Positions 6,614 to 6,761 of a stretch of DNA of 6,761 nt are shown here, in pieces. Position numbers and translations under genes: made by a program. The notes below the pieces were generated by a model. The model made no database searches. It saw only the letters and a list, made by a program, of their open reading frames with translations, and was not told where the DNA came from. Origin of the DNA: Candidatus Neomicrothrix sp. UBA6944 (GTDB taxonomy: Bacteria > Actinomycetota > Acidimicrobiia > Acidimicrobiales > Poriferisodalaceae); assembly GCA_002448715.1 (NCBI GenBank), contig DJZU01000013.1, positions 1-6,761 of the forward strand. Direction: 5' to 3'. Every line of letters starts with the position of its first letter. Within the stretch, counting starts at the first letter, position 1.

Positions 6614-6761
6614 TCGAAGCGATCTTGTTTGATTTCGATGGAGTCATTCGACAATGGGACGAATCAGACCTCGGAACCTTTGAGGCCGAAGCAGATATCG
6701 AAACCGGAACAGTGTTCGCGACCGCGTTTAGCAAAGAACTGCATGAACCATTGATTCGAGG
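6610..6761 (+). CDS. HAD-superfamily hydrolase, 3'-partial
   Basis: This is the N-terminal 50 codons of a haloacid dehalogenase-superfamily hydrolase, probably a phosphatase or phosphoglycolate-phosphatase-like enzyme. Motif I is LFDFDGVI (residues 6-13), with Asp8 as the predicted nucleophile and Asp10 as the general acid/base. The following residues look like the start of a helical cap, as in subfamily IA. The ATG shares four bases with the nhaA stop (ATGA, 6610-6613) and has no good Shine-Dalgarno of its own, so its translation is probably coupled to nhaA. The gene runs off the right edge, so motifs II-IV and the substrate cannot be assessed. Confidence 0.87.
   Translation, partial: MIEAILFDFDGVIRQWDESDLGTFEAEADIETGTVFATAFSKELHEPLIR

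Noticed and set aside
5977..6654. 225-codon open frame on the minus strand
   Set aside because: It lies antisense to nhaA, is low in complexity (Ser/Ala/Arg/Pro-rich) and matches no family. It is a shadow of the GC-rich antiporter gene, whose own motifs are unambiguous.
1..6761. CRISPR array, tRNA, insertion sequence or phage genes
   Set aside because: No regularly spaced repeats, cloverleaf-like sequence, transposase motifs or terminal inverted repeats were seen; coding density is normal throughout.

Overview
The window is a densely packed stretch of bacterial chromosome with every gene on the + strand. Base composition is mixed: roughly half G+C by eye, lower in the first two genes and higher in the antiporter gene. 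The protein families point to an actinobacterium: the AAA+/VWA pair resembles the mycobacterial Rv0958/Rv0959 type (recalled from memory), the NhaA has a long loop I associate with actinobacterial members, and two promoters look leaderless. The fairly low G+C would suit a streamlined or aquatic lineage such as marine Acidimicrobiia. That placement is inference only.

Layout: (1) Positions 1-1266 hold the C-terminal ~421 residues of a MoxR-like AAA+ ATPase whose start lies off the left edge. (2) Positions 1295-3331 hold its partner, a 678-residue protein with a C-terminal von Willebrand A (VWA) domain and an intact metal site. (3) After a 67-bp gap comes a TetR-family repressor (3399-4022), apparently with its own promoter and no ribosome-binding site. 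(4) Twenty-four bases later, a luciferase-like flavin-dependent oxidoreductase (4047-5171) starts at GTG behind a strong Shine-Dalgarno. (5) A 116-bp gap carries a candidate promoter and a small inverted repeat. (6) A complete NhaA-type Na+/H+ antiporter follows (5288-6613). (7) Its stop overlaps the start of a HAD-superfamily hydrolase (6610 onward) that runs off the right edge.

There appear to be three transcription units: the AAA+/VWA pair, the tetR/oxidoreductase pair, and nhaA/HAD. The first probably forms a metal-dependent ATPase machine of the MoxR/VWA kind, with the VWA protein as adaptor. The second looks like a repressor with a catabolic or redox target gene. The third couples ion and pH homeostasis to a small phosphatase-like enzyme. 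I see no RNA gene, mobile element, CRISPR array or phage signature. The least understood part is the AAA+/VWA pair, a widespread family whose substrate is, to my knowledge, not established.
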